A stretch of 64,000 nt of DNA from Nostoc sp. FACHB-152 (lineage in GTDB: Bacteria > Cyanobacteriota > Cyanobacteriia > Cyanobacteriales > Nostocaceae). The stretch is taken from the NCBI RefSeq assembly GCF_014697475.1, contig NZ_JACJRV010000005.1, positions 170,250 through 234,249 on the forward strand, written 5' to 3'. Below the pieces are notes generated by a model that worked only from the letters and a program-made list of their open reading frames with translations, searched no databases and had not been told where the DNA came from. Shown here piece by piece: positions 1 through 7,930 of the stretch. Within the stretch, counting starts at the first letter, position 1, and each line of letters starts with the position of its first letter. The position numbers and the translations under genes were made by a program.

Positions 1-519
1 TCAGTAAAAATGTAACTTTTATAGCAGCAGTTAGCATGATATTAAATATTAAAATTATTAATAAATGCTATTTTTAGAAATAATTGTGTATATAAATATT
101 CGGCAAAAATCTTTAGGGTAAGCTTTTGAAGGCAAAGGTTAAAGATTAAGAATAAAAAAATATGAAAGCTTAAGAAAATTTCCTAAGCTCATGATGAACA
201 AAATCATCTAAATATTTATGAAATTTATAGTTAATGAGGAACTAATATTCGGCTCGGCTTAAAAGCCTGACATAGCCTCCGATTGGATGCAAAGTCTGAA
301 TATGGATGTGGGCAATAGACCTCCTGCAAAAATAGTTTTGCAAGAGGGGGAAAGGTGAAAGGGAAAAGGGGAAGAAACCTTTACCCCTTCGCTTTTCCCC
401 AAGGTGAAGCCTTTACTTATTGCTAGGTAAATAATGTGGTTGCGAGTGATTAATAAACAGGACACATCCAGGGGGAGACTTGAGCCAAACATCTCAACGA
501 TTAGGTGGGAAGAAGTTTT
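1..519. other. Intergenic region upstream of cnfR, with a purine-rich imperfect hairpin
   Basis: The first 250 bases are very AT-rich and show no coding potential. At about 330-405 a run of G/A-rich sequence is followed by its T/C-rich complement, giving an imperfect hairpin of the kind scattered through Nostoc spacers. No clear promoter consensus was identified for the downstream gene. A minus-strand frame through this stretch is composed of repeat sequence and is not believable as a gene. Confidence 0.5.
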
Positions 520-2109
520 ATGCCTTATACAATTCCTAACAACAGTTGCGTTGGATGTGATAACTGCCGTCCCCAATGTCCTACGGGTGCGATTCAGTTA
601 GAAGACGATGAATATTGGATTGATCCTTGTCTGTGTAACAATTGTGAGGGCTTTTATCCTGAACCCCAGTGTGTAATAGCTTGTCCGACAAATGCTCCCA
701 TACCTTGGCAGGCGAAAAAGGGGAGATGTAAAGTCGAACCGCGAGATCCTACCAGCCCGGACTTATTTTCTAATGGGAAGAATAACCCTTTTGCTTCAGC
801 GATCGCAATTTGGGAAGCGTGTAATGTATTGGCTCAACGCACCTCCTTAAATTGGGAACACGATGCAGAAGGATATTTATGTTACAGCCGACAAGTCAGC
901 CAAGGCAAAGGTGCGATCGCCTTTCACATTCAACATCCTTTCCAAGTTAGCGATCGGATCACTAATTTAGAAGCGATTGAGACAATGGATATTAGGGCAG
1001 CTTGTATCCATTTAATATTTGCTGCCTATGCTACAACCTTAGAACAACCTTGGGAGCAAGAATTTTCTCTAGATGAACGGCAAATAGAAAAATACTTAGG
1101 GCTAGAAAAACGCAAAGACCTAAGTAAAACTGCCAAACTTACCTTAATGAAAAATCTTGTCCAACAAGCTTGTTCCCTGTTAATTTCCATTGACTGGCCG
1201 CAACAAGGCCGCGTCAAAGGATTTTCAGTTACTAAATCTCGCTTGTGGCACTTAGTCCATATTCAACACCACTTCCAAGAAGACGACATAGGATGTAAAT
1301 ACCTAGTTGGGCTAACCTTCAAAATTCGCGCTGGAGTCTGGGCGCAGTATTTTTTAAACAAACAAGCCTGTAAAGAGCGCACCGCCTTCTATCAATACGG
1401 CAGTTTGCCAAAAACCGTGCTAACCACCGTCATGAGTATTTGGCAGCAACACGAAGGCGCAGTCCGACTCATGCTGTGGTTGCTCTTTAAAACCAAGATG
1501 GGTAGAGAACAACGCATCACTGTTCCTACCTTATTACGCATCGCCTATGGAGAAGAAAAAGTTACCCTAGCCTCCCGACAGCGAGAAGAACGCAAACGGC
1601 TACTGCGGACATTTGAAAGTGATTTAGAGGTGCTGAATCATTTGGGAGTCAAACCCATGTTTGACCCTGTAACTTACCCCTTAGAAATTCAACCATTGTG
1701 GGCAAAGTTAATGGGGATACCTGAAGATCCAGACGAAGCCTTAGAATTTTGGATTAATGATGGTGGTGGCGAAACTCGCCTGACAGATTCCGGCCCTCGC
1801 GGCAAATGGAACCTGCTAATGAATGCGCGGATTTTGTCATTTGAACTCCCGCCAGAATGGGAACAGCAAATCTCTGACTCTGAAAAAAAGCAGCGCCGCA
1901 CTATCAAAAACAGAAGACGAGTCAGAATTACAGGCGATTTAGTTGGCGAACAGATTTTAGAAGCCCGCAAAAACTTAAATCTTTCCCAACGAGAGTTAGC
2001 CAAACTCACTGGCAAAAGCCAAAGCTGGATTCGAGATGTCGAAAATGGTCGTCTGAAAGCGAAAATAGAAGACCAAGCACTGTTACGCAAGGTGCTAAAT
2101 CTCGCTTAA
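520..2109 (+). CDS. cnfR: CnfR/PatB: ferredoxin-domain transcriptional activator of nitrogenase genes
   Basis: This 529-residue protein matches the CnfR (PatB) architecture. The N-terminus is a bacterial two-cluster ferredoxin domain with cysteines at 10, 13, 16 and 20 (pattern CxxCxxCxxxCP) and a second set closing with CVIACP near residue 55. A long middle region follows, and a Cro/CI-type helix-turn-helix lies in the last 55 residues (LSQRELAKLTGKSQSWIRD). In cyanobacteria this protein activates nif genes under low oxygen, and in Anabaena patB is expressed in heterocysts; the Fe-S domain is thought to sense oxygen. The ATG at 520 is chosen over a GTG at 505 because GGGAAGAAG at 507-515 is a good ribosome site and the homologous N-terminus begins MPYTIPNN. 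No nif gene is in the window, so the target operon lies elsewhere. Confidence 0.92.
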   Translation: MPYTIPNNSCVGCDNCRPQCPTGAIQLEDDEYWIDPCLCNNCEGFYPEPQCVIACPTNAPIPWQAKKGRCKVEPRDPTSPDLFSNGKNNPFASAIAIWEACNVLAQRTSLNWEHDAEGYLCYSRQVSQGKGAIAFHIQHPFQVSDRITNLEAIETMDIRAACIHLIFAAYATTLEQPWEQEFSLDERQIEKYLGLEKRKDLSKTAKLTLMKNLVQQACSLLISIDWPQQGRVKGFSVTKSRLWHLVHIQHHFQEDDIGCKYLVGLTFKIRAGVWAQYFLNKQACKERTAFYQYGSLPKTVLTTVMSIWQQHEGAVRLMLWLLFKTKMGREQRITVPTLLRIAYGEEKVTLASRQREERKRLLRTFESDLEVLNHLGVKPMFDPVTYPLEIQPLWAKLMGIPEDPDEALEFWINDGGGETRLTDSGPRGKWNLLMNARILSFELPPEWEQQISDSEKKQRRTIKNRRRVRITGDLVGEQILEARKNLNLSQRELAKLTGKSQSWIRDVENGRLKAKIEDQALLRKVLNLA

Positions 2110-2139
2110 CTGGAGTATTGAACGCAGATATATATAAAT

Positions 2140-2172
2140 AAACACAGATGACCTATTAGCATCTGTGTTTTT
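2140..2172 (+). terminator. Rho-independent terminator of cnfR
   Basis: An 11-bp perfect stem (AAACACAGATG / CATCTGTGTTT) with a 9-base loop runs into a T-rich tract 30 bases after the cnfR stop codon. It isolates cnfR from the convergent aldo/keto reductase gene. Confidence 0.75.
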
Positions 2173-2255
2173 ATCTGCCAATAATTTGCAATTTTTGGCA
2201 CTTCTTACCGCAGACTTACTGAGTCTAATAGTTTTTAATGCCAAGTTCTCTATAG

Positions 2256-3062
2256 TTAAGCCCACTGGGTATCAAAAGCATCCTGACCAGTTCCATAAAC
2301 TAAGTCGCCATATTCTTGCCATTTAGCTACTTCTTCAGGGGAGAGTGGCGGAGTATGCAGAACGCTGAGGTTTGCTTCTAATTGCTGCTGAGTTTTTGGG
2401 GCGGTAAGTGCTAGGCTGACTGCCGGATTATGTAGTACATAACGGTAGCAGTCTGCTGCTGTCGGTGGTTGCATCTGCCAGTTTGGATGCTTGGTAAGTA
2501 GTGAACCCCAACGTGTACAAGTAAATGCTACTAAGGGAATACCAGCTTTGTGAGCGTTGGGTAAAACATCTTCTTCTGCTTTGCGGTGTGCCATATTATA
2601 ACGGTGCATTAACACGTCACACTGCTGGTGCTGTATCATCTCTAATGCGATCGCTCGATTATGGGTGGTAATTCCTACATAGCGTACTCGTCCTTTTTGT
2701 TGCTGCGATCGCAATTCCTCAAGCACTGCCAGAATTTGTTTGCTATCATCACCAGGAAACACATATTCCACAAAAAACACATCTACGCTATCAACATCAA
2801 GACGCTGGCGCACAGAGTCGAGGTAACGACGTAAAGAATTAATATCTCTATTTTCGCTGCCAGTGGCAACTAAAACCTGTCCCTGGTTAGCTGCTAGGAG
2901 GGGTTTGAGTCCATTGAGGAAGTTGTCATACTCTAGACTATAAAAGAAAAAATAATTAATTCCGCCTGCAAAAGCTATTGAAATGGATGTACTATCTAGC
3001 TGCGGTTGTGCTGCTAAACCGAGAATGCTGGCTTTTTGTCCTTGACGGGTGACTAATTTCAC
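2256..3062 (-). CDS. Aldo/keto reductase family protein
   Basis: This 268-residue protein resembles TIM-barrel aldo/keto reductases. Visible family segments are the SVDVFFVEYVFP stretch near the middle, the GRVRYVGITTHNR strand and the late VSLALTAPKT segment, where the family binds NADP(H). The usual Asp-Tyr-Lys-His tetrad is not obvious, so the substrate cannot be guessed and activity is uncertain. The start is the GTG at 3062, because GGAGGAAG lies six bases upstream; a longer ATG reading from 3134 would run back across that ribosome site. It converges with cnfR and lies between that gene and a repeat-rich spacer. No operon partner is visible. Confidence 0.72.
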   Translation of the reverse strand: MKLVTRQGQKASILGLAAQPQLDSTSISIAFAGGINYFFFYSLEYDNFLNGLKPLLAANQGQVLVATGSENRDINSLRRYLDSVRQRLDVDSVDVFFVEYVFPGDDSKQILAVLEELRSQQQKGRVRYVGITTHNRAIALEMIQHQQCDVLMHRYNMAHRKAEEDVLPNAHKAGIPLVAFTCTRWGSLLTKHPNWQMQPPTAADCYRYVLHNPAVSLALTAPKTQQQLEANLSVLHTPPLSPEEVAKWQEYGDLVYGTGQDAFDTQWA

Positions 3063-3137
3063 GGTTAACTTCCTCCACTCCCTAATTTCACTATAGAGTT
3101 TAGGGAAGATGAAAGTTAGGTATTGCGATCGCAAAAG

Positions 3138-3251
3138 CTATTTCAGTGACAGCAATCATAGATTTTGCCTTCGCATTTGTTGTTTTTGCTAAATAATTTT
3201 CTATTTCAGTGACAGCAATTATAGATTTTGTGATCGCATTTGTTGTTTTGG
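3138..3251. repeat. Two-copy direct repeat of about 50 bp, 63-bp period
   Basis: The segment starting CTATTTCAGTGACAGCAAT at 3138 recurs at 3201 and stays nearly identical for about 50 bases, with four visible differences. HIP1 octamers flank both ends. It lies between the divergent aldo/keto reductase and the small antitoxin-like gene. Confidence 0.8.
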
Positions 3252-3341
3252 CGATCGCATAGCTTATTTCACAATCCTATATTTACAGGCAATAGCATTT
3301 AGATAGGATAGGATTAACAAGATATTGTGTGTCTCAGTTAT

Positions 3342-3578
3342 ATGAGTAGTTCAAGCGATATTGATGCTCAAGTGACATTGCCGAGGGAATTATATCAGGC
3401 GATCATACAACGAGCGCAGGTTCATGGAAATTCGCTGAGTCAGGAAATTGTAGCATTACTTACTCCTTTACTGATGCAAATACCTGATGAGCTAGAAGAA
3501 GAATTTGCAGCATGGGAAGCAGCAAGCGATGAGGATTGGCTAAGTACAGGAGAAATGCTGGCATCTCTGGGAGAATGA
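3342..3578 (+). CDS. Small ribbon-helix-helix antitoxin-like protein
   Basis: This 78-residue acidic protein has an N-terminal segment (AQVTLPRELYQAIIQRAQ, then HGNSLSQEIVALL) that resembles the beta-strand plus two helices of Arc/CopG-type ribbon-helix-helix DNA-binding antitoxins. The C-terminal half is acidic (ELEEEFAAWEAASDEDW), as in antitoxin tails that cap a toxin. No toxin gene follows: the next bases open a 13-codon frame that ends inside a dispersed repeat, so this is an orphan antitoxin or a small regulator. The start is ambiguous between GTG 3327 and ATG 3342; neither has a well-placed ribosome site. Confidence 0.6.
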   Translation: MSSSSDIDAQVTLPRELYQAIIQRAQVHGNSLSQEIVALLTPLLMQIPDELEEEFAAWEAASDEDWLSTGEMLASLGE

Positions 3579-3592
3579 GATGGCGAGAGGAA

Positions 3593-3640
3593 AAAGACTC
3601 TGCGTAACTTTGCGTTTACCTTAGCAAGCCTCTGCGTGAA
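3593..3640. repeat. Dispersed 'CTCTGCGT...TTTGCG' spacer repeat
   Basis: This stretch (TCTGCGTAACTTTGCGTTTA and following) belongs to a family of TTTGCG/CTCTGCG-rich spacer repeats. Further members lie near 4825-4858, 7552-7598, 16690-16735, 18364-18404 and 22741-22779. Here it separates the antitoxin-like gene from the 3' end of hypB. Confidence 0.6.
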
Positions 3641-3647
3641 ATAAAAT

Positions 3648-4490
3648 TTATACTGTTATAGACAAACTCCCCACCTTTTGCGTCAACCACTTGTACCAAC
3701 TATCTAAACCCTCACCCGTCATCGCCGACACTTGAAAAACCTGAATATGCGGGTTTACTTGTTTAGCATATTCAATACAACGTTCCACATCAAACTGCAC
3801 GTAAGGTAATAAATCAATTTTGGTGAGAATCATCATTTCACTAGCGCGGAACATATGGGGATATTTTATCGGCTTATCTTCTCCCTCTGTGACAGACAAA
3901 ATCACAACCTTCGCCTGTTCTCCTAAATCAAATAAAGCAGGACAAACCAAATTACCTACATTCTCAATCATCACTATAGAATTTAGTGGCGGGTTGAGTT
4001 GTTGTAAACTTCTTTCTATCATCGACGCATCTAAATGGCAGCCTGTACCCGTGTTGATTTGCACAACTTTACAGCCTGTTTCTTTGATTTTTTGAGCATC
4101 GTTAGTTGTTTCTTGGTCGCCTTCAATTACACTAATTTGTAATTGCTGTTTTAAATCATTAATAGTACGAGTTAATAATGTTGTTTTCCCTGCACCCGGA
4201 GAACTCATTAAATTTAATGCGAGAATATTCCGACCTTTAAACCATCCTCGGTTTTGGGCTGCTAATAAGTTATTTTTTGCTAAGATATCTTGTTCTAGAG
4301 ATATGGTTGTGCCGTGAATTTTAGCATGAACTTGTGATGGTTCATCATGATGATGGGAATGGGTAATTACAGTCCCATCAGGTAAGGTGTGAGTGTGGGT
4401 ATGATGGTCATGATGGTGATTAACTTCACCTGTTTCGAGATTTGTAATTTTGCCTTCAGCATCATCAGAGCAGCCGCAAGTTACACACAT
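3648..4490 (-). CDS. hypB: HypB, GTPase for nickel insertion into NiFe hydrogenase
   Basis: HypB delivers nickel to the hydrogenase large-subunit precursor together with HypA, using GTP hydrolysis. The 280-residue sequence shows an N-terminal CVTCGC metal motif (residues 2-7), a histidine-rich tract (about 25-48) that can store nickel, and a SIMIBI GTPase domain with the P-loop SSPGAGKTT near 96-104, the switch region with EGDQET, and the guanine-specificity LTKIDLLP. Its ATG overlaps the end of hypA by 10 bases, so the two are translationally coupled. It is the last gene of the extended hyp operon. Confidence 0.97.
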   Translation of the reverse strand: MCVTCGCSDDAEGKITNLETGEVNHHHDHHTHTHTLPDGTVITHSHHHDEPSQVHAKIHGTTISLEQDILAKNNLLAAQNRGWFKGRNILALNLMSSPGAGKTTLLTRTINDLKQQLQISVIEGDQETTNDAQKIKETGCKVVQINTGTGCHLDASMIERSLQQLNPPLNSIVMIENVGNLVCPALFDLGEQAKVVILSVTEGEDKPIKYPHMFRASEMMILTKIDLLPYVQFDVERCIEYAKQVNPHIQVFQVSAMTGEGLDSWYKWLTQKVGSLSITV

Positions 4491-4822
4491 ACTTCCTCTA
4501 TTTCTATTTCTTTAATTTTGAGTTCTTCGCCAGTTATTAAATCAAGTTGCACACTACCACAAGTGCAAATACCAAAAGGTTTTTCAAGAGCAATTTCCGC
4601 ACCGCATTGGCGGCATTTTGCTAATCCTGGTATTTCGATAATCTCTAATATAGAATCTTCTAAAAGTGTGCCTTTAGAGCAAATATCAAAACAAAATTTA
4701 ATAGCCTCAGGCATAATGGCTGAAAGTTTGCCAATTTCTAATACTACTTTTTGCACTTTCATGCCTTTGGCGTGTTCGGTGACGATGGCTACAATATTTT
4801 GAGTTATTCCTAGTTCGTGCAT
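4481..4822 (-). CDS. hypA: HypA, nickel metallochaperone for hydrogenase maturation
   Basis: HypA binds nickel through its N-terminal Met-His and partners HypB in loading the hydrogenase active site. The 113-residue protein begins MHELGITQNI and carries a structural zinc site with cysteines at 70, 73, 86 and 88. The second half of this site is CxC (ICTCGS) rather than the CxxC of the enterobacterial protein. The ATG at 4822 is chosen because the universal MHE start is there; upstream codons in the same frame are composed of a TTTGCG-type spacer repeat. It overlaps hypB. Confidence 0.95.
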   Translation of the reverse strand: MHELGITQNIVAIVTEHAKGMKVQKVVLEIGKLSAIMPEAIKFCFDICSKGTLLEDSILEIIEIPGLAKCRQCGAEIALEKPFGICTCGSVQLDLITGEELKIKEIEIEEVCV

Positions 4823-4873
4823 AATTTTTTGTTTCGCGCAAAGGCGCAAAGAGCGCAAAGATAAGAAGATTCT

Positions 4874-5974
4874 TTAACAAATTCTTGGTAGTTGGTCGCC
4901 AACTAACATATCTACGATACGTTCAGCACCAAAGGCAGTTTTGAGGAAGACAACGCCTGGAGGTGAGGCGATAACTTCACCAACTATACAAGCATCTTTG
5001 CCAGCAGGATGAGTTTTCATTGCTGATAATACTTTGTCGGCGTTATCTTGTTTTACTACTACGACTAATTTACCTTCGTTGGCTAAGTACAATGGGTCTA
5101 AACCTAAAATTTCGCAAACTCCTTTGACTTCTTCTCTAATAGGAAGAGTGTCTTCATGAAGACGAATGGCAACATTAGAAGTTAGGGCAAATTCATTTAA
5201 TACTGTAGCTAAACCGCCACGGGTTGCATCCCGCATGGCATGAATTTCGGGGCAAACATTGAGGATGGTTTCTACTAAAGTATTTAAGGGTTGACAATCA
5301 CTTTTAATATCTGTTTCTAAGGCTAATTCACCACGAGCAATTAAAATTGCAGTACCATGATTACCTAATTCACCGTTAATAATAATTGCATCTCCAGGTT
5401 GAATATTGTGAGCGGAAATATTCACGCCTGTGGGAATGACACCAATACCAGCAGTGTTAATAAATAATTTATCAACAGCACCACGATGTACAACTTTTGT
5501 GTCGCCTGTGACAATTTGCACGCCTGCATTTTTCGCTGCGGCTTGCATACTTGCGATTACACGGCGTAGGGTTTCTACAGGTAATCCTTCTTCTAAAATA
5601 ACGCTACAGGTGAGATATAAAGGTTTAGCACCGCTAACAGCTAAATCATTAACTGTGCCGTTAATTGCTAATTCTCCAATGTCGCTACCAGGGAAAAATA
5701 AAGGGTCTACCACATAAGAATCTGTGGTAAATGCGAGTCTATCTCCCTGTTGTAAAAGATTAGCTAAATTAAAGCTGGCTTGGTCTTCTAATTGAGAAAG
5801 TATAGGATTATCAAAGCTACGAACAAAGACATCATCAATTAAATCACGCATGGCTTTACCGCCACTACCATGTGCCAAAGTTATGTGAGTATCTCTAATT
5901 TTAGGTTGGCGACGGCGGACTTGTTCAATTTTTTGAAACAGGGGATTTTGTAATTGGTTTGATGTTAAATCCAT
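4874..5974 (-). CDS. hypE: HypE, thiocarboxamide-to-thiocyanate dehydratase for CN ligand synthesis
   Basis: HypE receives a carbamoyl group from HypF on its C-terminal cysteine and dehydrates it with ATP to a thiocyanate, the source of the cyanide ligands of the NiFe site. The 366-residue protein has the PurM-like ATP-binding fold: HGSGGKAMRDLI early, FTTDSYVVDP, NGTVNDLAVSGAKP and the ATRGGLATVLNE loop. It ends in PRIC with the acceptor cysteine as the last residue, so it is intact. It follows the tautomerase gene with a 117-base spacer full of heptamer repeats. Confidence 0.97.
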   Translation of the reverse strand: MDLTSNQLQNPLFQKIEQVRRRQPKIRDTHITLAHGSGGKAMRDLIDDVFVRSFDNPILSQLEDQASFNLANLLQQGDRLAFTTDSYVVDPLFFPGSDIGELAINGTVNDLAVSGAKPLYLTCSVILEEGLPVETLRRVIASMQAAAKNAGVQIVTGDTKVVHRGAVDKLFINTAGIGVIPTGVNISAHNIQPGDAIIINGELGNHGTAILIARGELALETDIKSDCQPLNTLVETILNVCPEIHAMRDATRGGLATVLNEFALTSNVAIRLHEDTLPIREEVKGVCEILGLDPLYLANEGKLVVVVKQDNADKVLSAMKTHPAGKDACIVGEVIASPPGVVFLKTAFGAERIVDMLVGDQLPRIC

Positions 5975-6000
5975 ATAGAATTGATTAAAATAATTTATGA

Positions 6001-6085
6001 TAGATAGGTGACAGGTGATAGGTGACAGAGTTTTTTTGATTTAATAACTATTAATATCTTCTGCCTCCTGCCTCCTGCCTTCTAA
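6001..6085. repeat. Short tandem heptamer repeats inside the hyp operon
   Basis: Two short arrays sit between hypE and the tautomerase gene: AGGTGAC/AGGTGAT units at about 6006-6027 and TGCCTCC units at about 6062-6082. Such short tandemly repeated heptamers are characteristic of heterocystous cyanobacterial genomes. Confidence 0.7.
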
Positions 6086-6091
6086 ATAGTT

Positions 6092-6307
6092 TTATCTGCC
6101 TGTTTCGTCATGTCTACCGCGATGGCGATCGCAGTGCAATATACCATTAACAGCCCAATTTTCACGCTCGAATTCATCAATGTGAATAGTTATCCATTCT
6201 GGTTTGGTATCTAAAGATGTGACTAGGGCGTTAGTAATAGCTTCGACTAGATGCCGTTTTTTTTCGATGGAGTGACCACGGGCAATTTTAACTGTAACAA
6301 AAGGCAT
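6092..6307 (-). CDS. 4-oxalocrotonate tautomerase-family protein within the hyp operon
   Basis: This 71-residue protein starts MPFVTVKIARG, so removal of Met would expose the catalytic N-terminal proline of the 4-oxalocrotonate tautomerase superfamily. The helix HSIEKKRHLVEAITNALV and the strand WITIHIDEF fit the beta-alpha-beta fold. GGAG lies about ten bases before the ATG. It is encoded between hypE and hypD on the same strand, 64 bases after hypD. The family keto-enol tautomerase role has no known step in NiFe-cofactor assembly, so its function here is unknown; a hydrogenase-related role is inference from position only. Confidence 0.85.
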   Translation of the reverse strand: MPFVTVKIARGHSIEKKRHLVEAITNALVTSLDTKPEWITIHIDEFERENWAVNGILHCDRHRGRHDETGR

Positions 6308-6371
6308 AATTTTCTACTCCAATCCTAAATTTTTGTCTTGTAGCGTTCGGATTGCTCACTTTTATATTAGG

Positions 6372-7523
6372 TTATGAAGTTAGGGTTGCTGTTTGTTTTT
6401 CAGATAACTTTTTCTGGTTAAAATTAGAAAAGCGTCCGTATTTGTAATAAGCTGCACAAGCACCCTCCGAGGAAACCATGCAAGTACCTATAGGTGTTTC
6501 TGGTGTGCAAGCTGTACCAAATACTTTACACTCCCAAGGTTTTAAAACTCCTTTAAGGATTTCGCCGCATTTACAAGCTTTATGGTCGGCTACTTTTTGA
6601 TTAGGTATGGTAAATTTTACTTCCGCATCAAATTCGGCATATTCAGTCCGAATTTTTAAACCTGAATAGGGTAGTTCACCTAAACCACGCCACTCAAAAG
6701 TTTCGCGCACTTCAAAAACTTCGTTCATGGCTTTAATTGCTATTTGATTTCCAGCTTTTTCGACGAGTCGGTTATATTGGTTTTCAACTTCGCAACGTTT
6801 TTCAACTAGTTGTTTCAATAGCATCCAAATTGACTGGAGAATATCTAATGGTTCAAAGCCAGAAACGACAATTGGCTTATAATATTGTTGGGCGATAAAT
6901 TCGTAAGGTTCAGTACCAATTACCATACTGACATGACCTGGCCCAACAAATCCATCTAGTTGCAAATCAGGGTTATCTAATAAGGCTTTAAGGGCGGGAA
7001 TAACTAAAACATGATTGCAAAACATACTAAAGTTGCGTATGTTTTCTGCATCGGCTTGAAGGATGGTAAAGGCTGTGCTAGGGACTGTGGTTTCAAAGCC
7101 GAGGGCGAAGAAGACTACTTCTTTATTAGGGTTATCTTTGGCTAGTTGTAAGCTATCTAAGGGCGAGTACACCATGCGGATATCTGCACCTTTAGCTTTG
7201 GCTTGCAGGAGGCTGTCTTTGGAACCGGGAACGCGCATGGTGTCGCCAAAGGTTGCTAATATAACCTTAGGATTTTTGGAGATAGCGATCGCATCATCTA
7301 ATCTCCCTTTTGGCATTACACACACTGGACAACCAGGCCCGTGTATTAGTTCAATATTATTCGGCAATATTTCTTCAATACCATATTTAAAAATAGAATG
7401 AGTATGCCCGCCGCATACTTCCATAATTTTGATATGTTTATCTAGCTGCTGGCTGATTTTTGCAATTTCTTTTCGTAAAGCTTCAGCTTTTTCCGGTTCC
7501 CGAAATTCATCAACGTATTTCAT
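6372..7523 (-). CDS. hypD: HypD, Fe-S scaffold for Fe(CN)2CO assembly
   Basis: HypD forms the complex with HypC on which the Fe(CN)2CO unit is assembled before transfer to the large-subunit precursor. The 383-residue sequence has the conserved MEVCGGHTHSIFK motif, HGPGCPVCVMP with the cysteine pair, the ALGFETTVPSTA segment, and the C-terminal cysteine-rich region (ACKCGEILKG, WECKVFGTACTPE, GTCMVSSEGAC) that holds a 4Fe-4S cluster. Length is normal for the family. It sits 77 bases downstream of hypC on the same strand, and that spacer carries a CTCTGCG-type dispersed repeat. Confidence 0.97.
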   Translation of the reverse strand: MKYVDEFREPEKAEALRKEIAKISQQLDKHIKIMEVCGGHTHSIFKYGIEEILPNNIELIHGPGCPVCVMPKGRLDDAIAISKNPKVILATFGDTMRVPGSKDSLLQAKAKGADIRMVYSPLDSLQLAKDNPNKEVVFFALGFETTVPSTAFTILQADAENIRNFSMFCNHVLVIPALKALLDNPDLQLDGFVGPGHVSMVIGTEPYEFIAQQYYKPIVVSGFEPLDILQSIWMLLKQLVEKRCEVENQYNRLVEKAGNQIAIKAMNEVFEVRETFEWRGLGELPYSGLKIRTEYAEFDAEVKFTIPNQKVADHKACKCGEILKGVLKPWECKVFGTACTPETPIGTCMVSSEGACAAYYKYGRFSNFNQKKLSEKQTATLTS

Positions 7524-7551
7524 AAACTCTAAAGGATAGTTCTCAATAAAA

Positions 7552-7598
7552 ACTCTGCGTAACTCTGCGTTTACCTTCGCGCCCCTCTGCGTTAAAAA
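7552..7598. repeat. Dispersed CTCTGCG-type repeat between hypC and hypD
   Basis: ACTCTGCGTAACTCTGCGTT and the following bases fill the hypC-hypD spacer and closely resemble the copy at 3593-3640. Confidence 0.6.
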
Positions 7599-7600
7599 AA

Positions 7601-7846
7601 TTAACTCATAGCCGCAATTTCCTCTAATAGCTTTAAAGTCTCCACCGCTTCTTCCTCATTAATTCTATTCATCGCAAAACCAACATGAACTAATACCCAA
7701 TCCCCCAAACAAGCTTCGGGAGTATGTTGTTCATCAACGATGCAAGCAATGTTAACTTGACGTTTAACACCAGCAACGTTAACAATGGCTAACTTTTTTT
7801 GAGTATCAGTGATTTCAACAATTTGTCCGGGAATTCCTAAGCACAT
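7601..7846 (-). CDS. hypC: HypC, hydrogenase maturation chaperone
   Basis: HypC is a small OB-fold chaperone that binds HypD and the large-subunit precursor. The 81-residue protein begins MCLGIPGQIVEI, giving the essential Cys2, and contains the VKRQVNIACI and LGDWVLVHVGFAMNRI segments typical of the family. The ATG at 7846 is chosen over an upstream codon at 7903 because Cys2 must follow the initiator Met, AAGGAAAA lies just upstream, and the longer version would translate a small dispersed repeat. HypC lies between hypF and hypD. Confidence 0.96.
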   Translation of the reverse strand: MCLGIPGQIVEITDTQKKLAIVNVAGVKRQVNIACIVDEQHTPEACLGDWVLVHVGFAMNRINEEEAVETLKLLEEIAAMS

Positions 7847-7865
7847 TTCTATTTTCCTTTTATAA

Positions 7866-7905
7866 CGTAGACGCGGTAGCGGCTTCCCGCAGGGTACCGC
7901 CAAGG
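7866..7905. repeat. 40-bp small dispersed repeat, copy 1
   Basis: This 40-base GC-rich element between hypF and hypC recurs in inverted orientation at 31733-31772 with four mismatches. It is far richer in G+C than its surroundings. Small dispersed repeats of this kind are known from Nostoc genomes. Confidence 0.8.
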
Positions 7906-7930
7906 CACAGAGTACGCAGAGAAAAAGAGG

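Noticed and set aside
259..576. Minus-strand frame of 105 codons
   Set aside because: It crosses the purine-rich hairpin and the start of cnfR on the other strand and has no recognisable domain.
1026..2090. Minus-strand frames inside cnfR
   Set aside because: They are antisense shadows of a well-supported gene with Fe-S and helix-turn-helix motifs.
7847..7903. N-terminal extension of HypC
   Set aside because: It translates a dispersed repeat and would displace the essential Cys2.
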